A stretch of DNA of 43,391 bases, taken from positions 1 to 43,391 of the forward strand of contig CADCVR010000097.1 in assembly GCA_902806205.1 (NCBI GenBank). The letters are read 5' to 3'. Source of the stretch: an uncultured Solirubrobacteraceae bacterium. Lineage in GTDB: Bacteria; Actinomycetota; Thermoleophilia; Solirubrobacterales; Solirubrobacteraceae. Below, piece by piece: positions 42,686 through 43,391 of the stretch (its first letter is position 1; each line of letters begins with the position of its first letter). Made by a program: the position numbers and the translations under genes. The notes beneath the pieces were generated by a model. It worked only from the letters and a program-made list of their open reading frames with translations. It did no database searches and had not been told where the DNA came from.

Positions 42686-43391
42686 ATGCCTGACCTGCCG
42701 CCGTCCCTCGCGGCCGCACTGCGGCCCGTTCTGCCCGAGCTCGCGCAGGACACCGTGGCGGCGATCGGGCGCGAGGTTCCGGATTACGCACGATCACTCG
42801 AGGGACCGTTCGGCGAAGCGCTGCGCAGCGGCGTAGAGGTGGCGCTCGAGCGCTTCGTCGACGAGCTCTCCGGCCCGGCGGCCGCCGACGACCGGGCGCA
42901 GGCGATGTACACGGGCCTCGGCCGCGTCGAGCTGCGCGCAGGCCGCTCGCTCGACGCCCTGCTGAGCGCCTACCGGCTCGGAGCACGGCTGGCCTGGGAG
43001 CGCTTCCAGGCCGCTGCCGTGGCGGCGGGCCACCCGCCCGAGGTGCTCTACGCACTGGCCGGGGCGATCTTCACCTACATCGACGCCATCTCGGCGGAGT
43101 CCGTCGCGGGCTACGCCGAGGAGCAGTCACGCGCGGCGGGTGAGCGCGCGCGGCGCCGGCGCGCGCTCGCCCGGCTGCTCGGCACCGACGGCGTGGGCAC
43201 CGAGGAGCTGGCGCTGCTGGCCGCCCCCGCGGGCTGGCCGCTTCCGGCGAGCGTCGCGGCGCTCGCGGTGGCCGGCGATGAAGATCCGGAGCGTCTCGCG
43301 TCGCGGCTCGGCACCGACGTCATCGCCGCCCAGGGGCCCGACGAGGCCGTGATGGTCGCCTGGGTGCCCGACCCCGACGCGCCTGGGCGCC
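42686..43391 (+). CDS. PucR/CdaR-family transcriptional regulator, N-terminal part (cut by window end)
   Basis: An open frame from ATG 42686 to the end of the window (235 codons, no stop), so the C-terminal part is missing. The first 150 residues match the RsbRD-N-terminal-like helical domain common in actinobacterial PucR proteins: LRPVLPELAQDTVAAIGREVP, then YTGLGRVELRAGRSLDALLSAYRLGARLAWERF and AGAIFTYIDAISAESVAGYAEEQSR. The following region (LLGTDGVGTEELALLAAPAGWPLPA) leads into the usual GGDEF-like middle domain. The PucR C-terminal helix-turn-helix would lie beyond the window. It probably binds DNA near a metabolic operon; targets are unknown. Confidence 0.82.
   Translation, partial: MPDLPPSLAAALRPVLPELAQDTVAAIGREVPDYARSLEGPFGEALRSGVEVALERFVDELSGPAAADDRAQAMYTGLGRVELRAGRSLDALLSAYRLGARLAWERFQAAAVAAGHPPEVLYALAGAIFTYIDAISAESVAGYAEEQSRAAGERARRRRALARLLGTDGVGTEELALLAAPAGWPLPASVAALAVAGDEDPERLASRLGTDVIAAQGPDEAVMVAWVPDPDAPGR

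Overview
The window is high-GC, gene-dense actinobacterial DNA. GTG and TTG starts are frequent and many genes lack a Shine-Dalgarno sequence but carry a TANNNT box just upstream of the start codon. The gene content (Lon, actinobacterial-type heme A synthase, an Rpf-like lytic enzyme behind a c-di-AMP riboswitch, a PucR-type regulator, secreted FG-GAP protein) suggests a member of Thermoleophilia/Solirubrobacterales or a relative. That placement is inference; no rRNA or tRNA marker is present.

Region 1 (1-34945) is a large cell-surface polysaccharide locus. It opens with the tail of a DUF2142 membrane protein and a UDP-galactopyranose mutase (glf). A plus-strand operon follows: RfbH-type CDP-hexulose 3-dehydratase, an acetolactate-synthase-like ThDP enzyme overlapping it by 4 nt, a Wzx flippase and a GT2. 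Together these look like a pathway for a branched-chain 3,6-dideoxy sugar of the yersiniose type. Then comes a block of GT2 enzymes on alternating strands, including one GT2-like protein that has lost its acidic motif, and a GT2-GT4 fusion. The minus-strand genes from 17986 to 12273 encode an ABC exporter with a Wzt extension (Wzt, Wzm), a membrane-anchored methyltransferase, a small coiled-coil protein and the fusion glycosyltransferase; this resembles a chain-terminating, chain-measuring module split into parts. Further genes encode a second methyltransferase, a large HAD-domain protein, a FAD oxidoreductase preceded by a 21-codon leader ORF, and a GtrB-like / epimerase / GT-C-like trio. Inserted here is a three-gene set joined by two ATGA overlaps (27762-31671): a Cys-rich small protein, a sigma-like/zinc anti-sigma-like membrane protein, and a secreted Ig-like surface protein. 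A polyprenol-phosphate sugar synthase, a GT4 and an RmlC-like epimerase close the locus.

Region 2 (34946-43391) is more housekeeping-like: a secreted FG-GAP/collagen-like protein, heme A synthase (ctaA), an RsbW-like anti-sigma kinase, Lon protease with a duplicated 14-residue insertion before its Walker A motif, an Rpf-like peptidoglycan enzyme under a ydaO/c-di-AMP riboswitch, and the start of a PucR-family regulator cut by the window end.

The most interesting items are the RfbH + ThDP-enzyme pair, the split exporter/methyltransferase/coiled-coil module, the sigma/anti-sigma-like fusion coupled to a surface protein, the set of twelve leaderless-type promoters that also help to choose starts, and the riboswitch.
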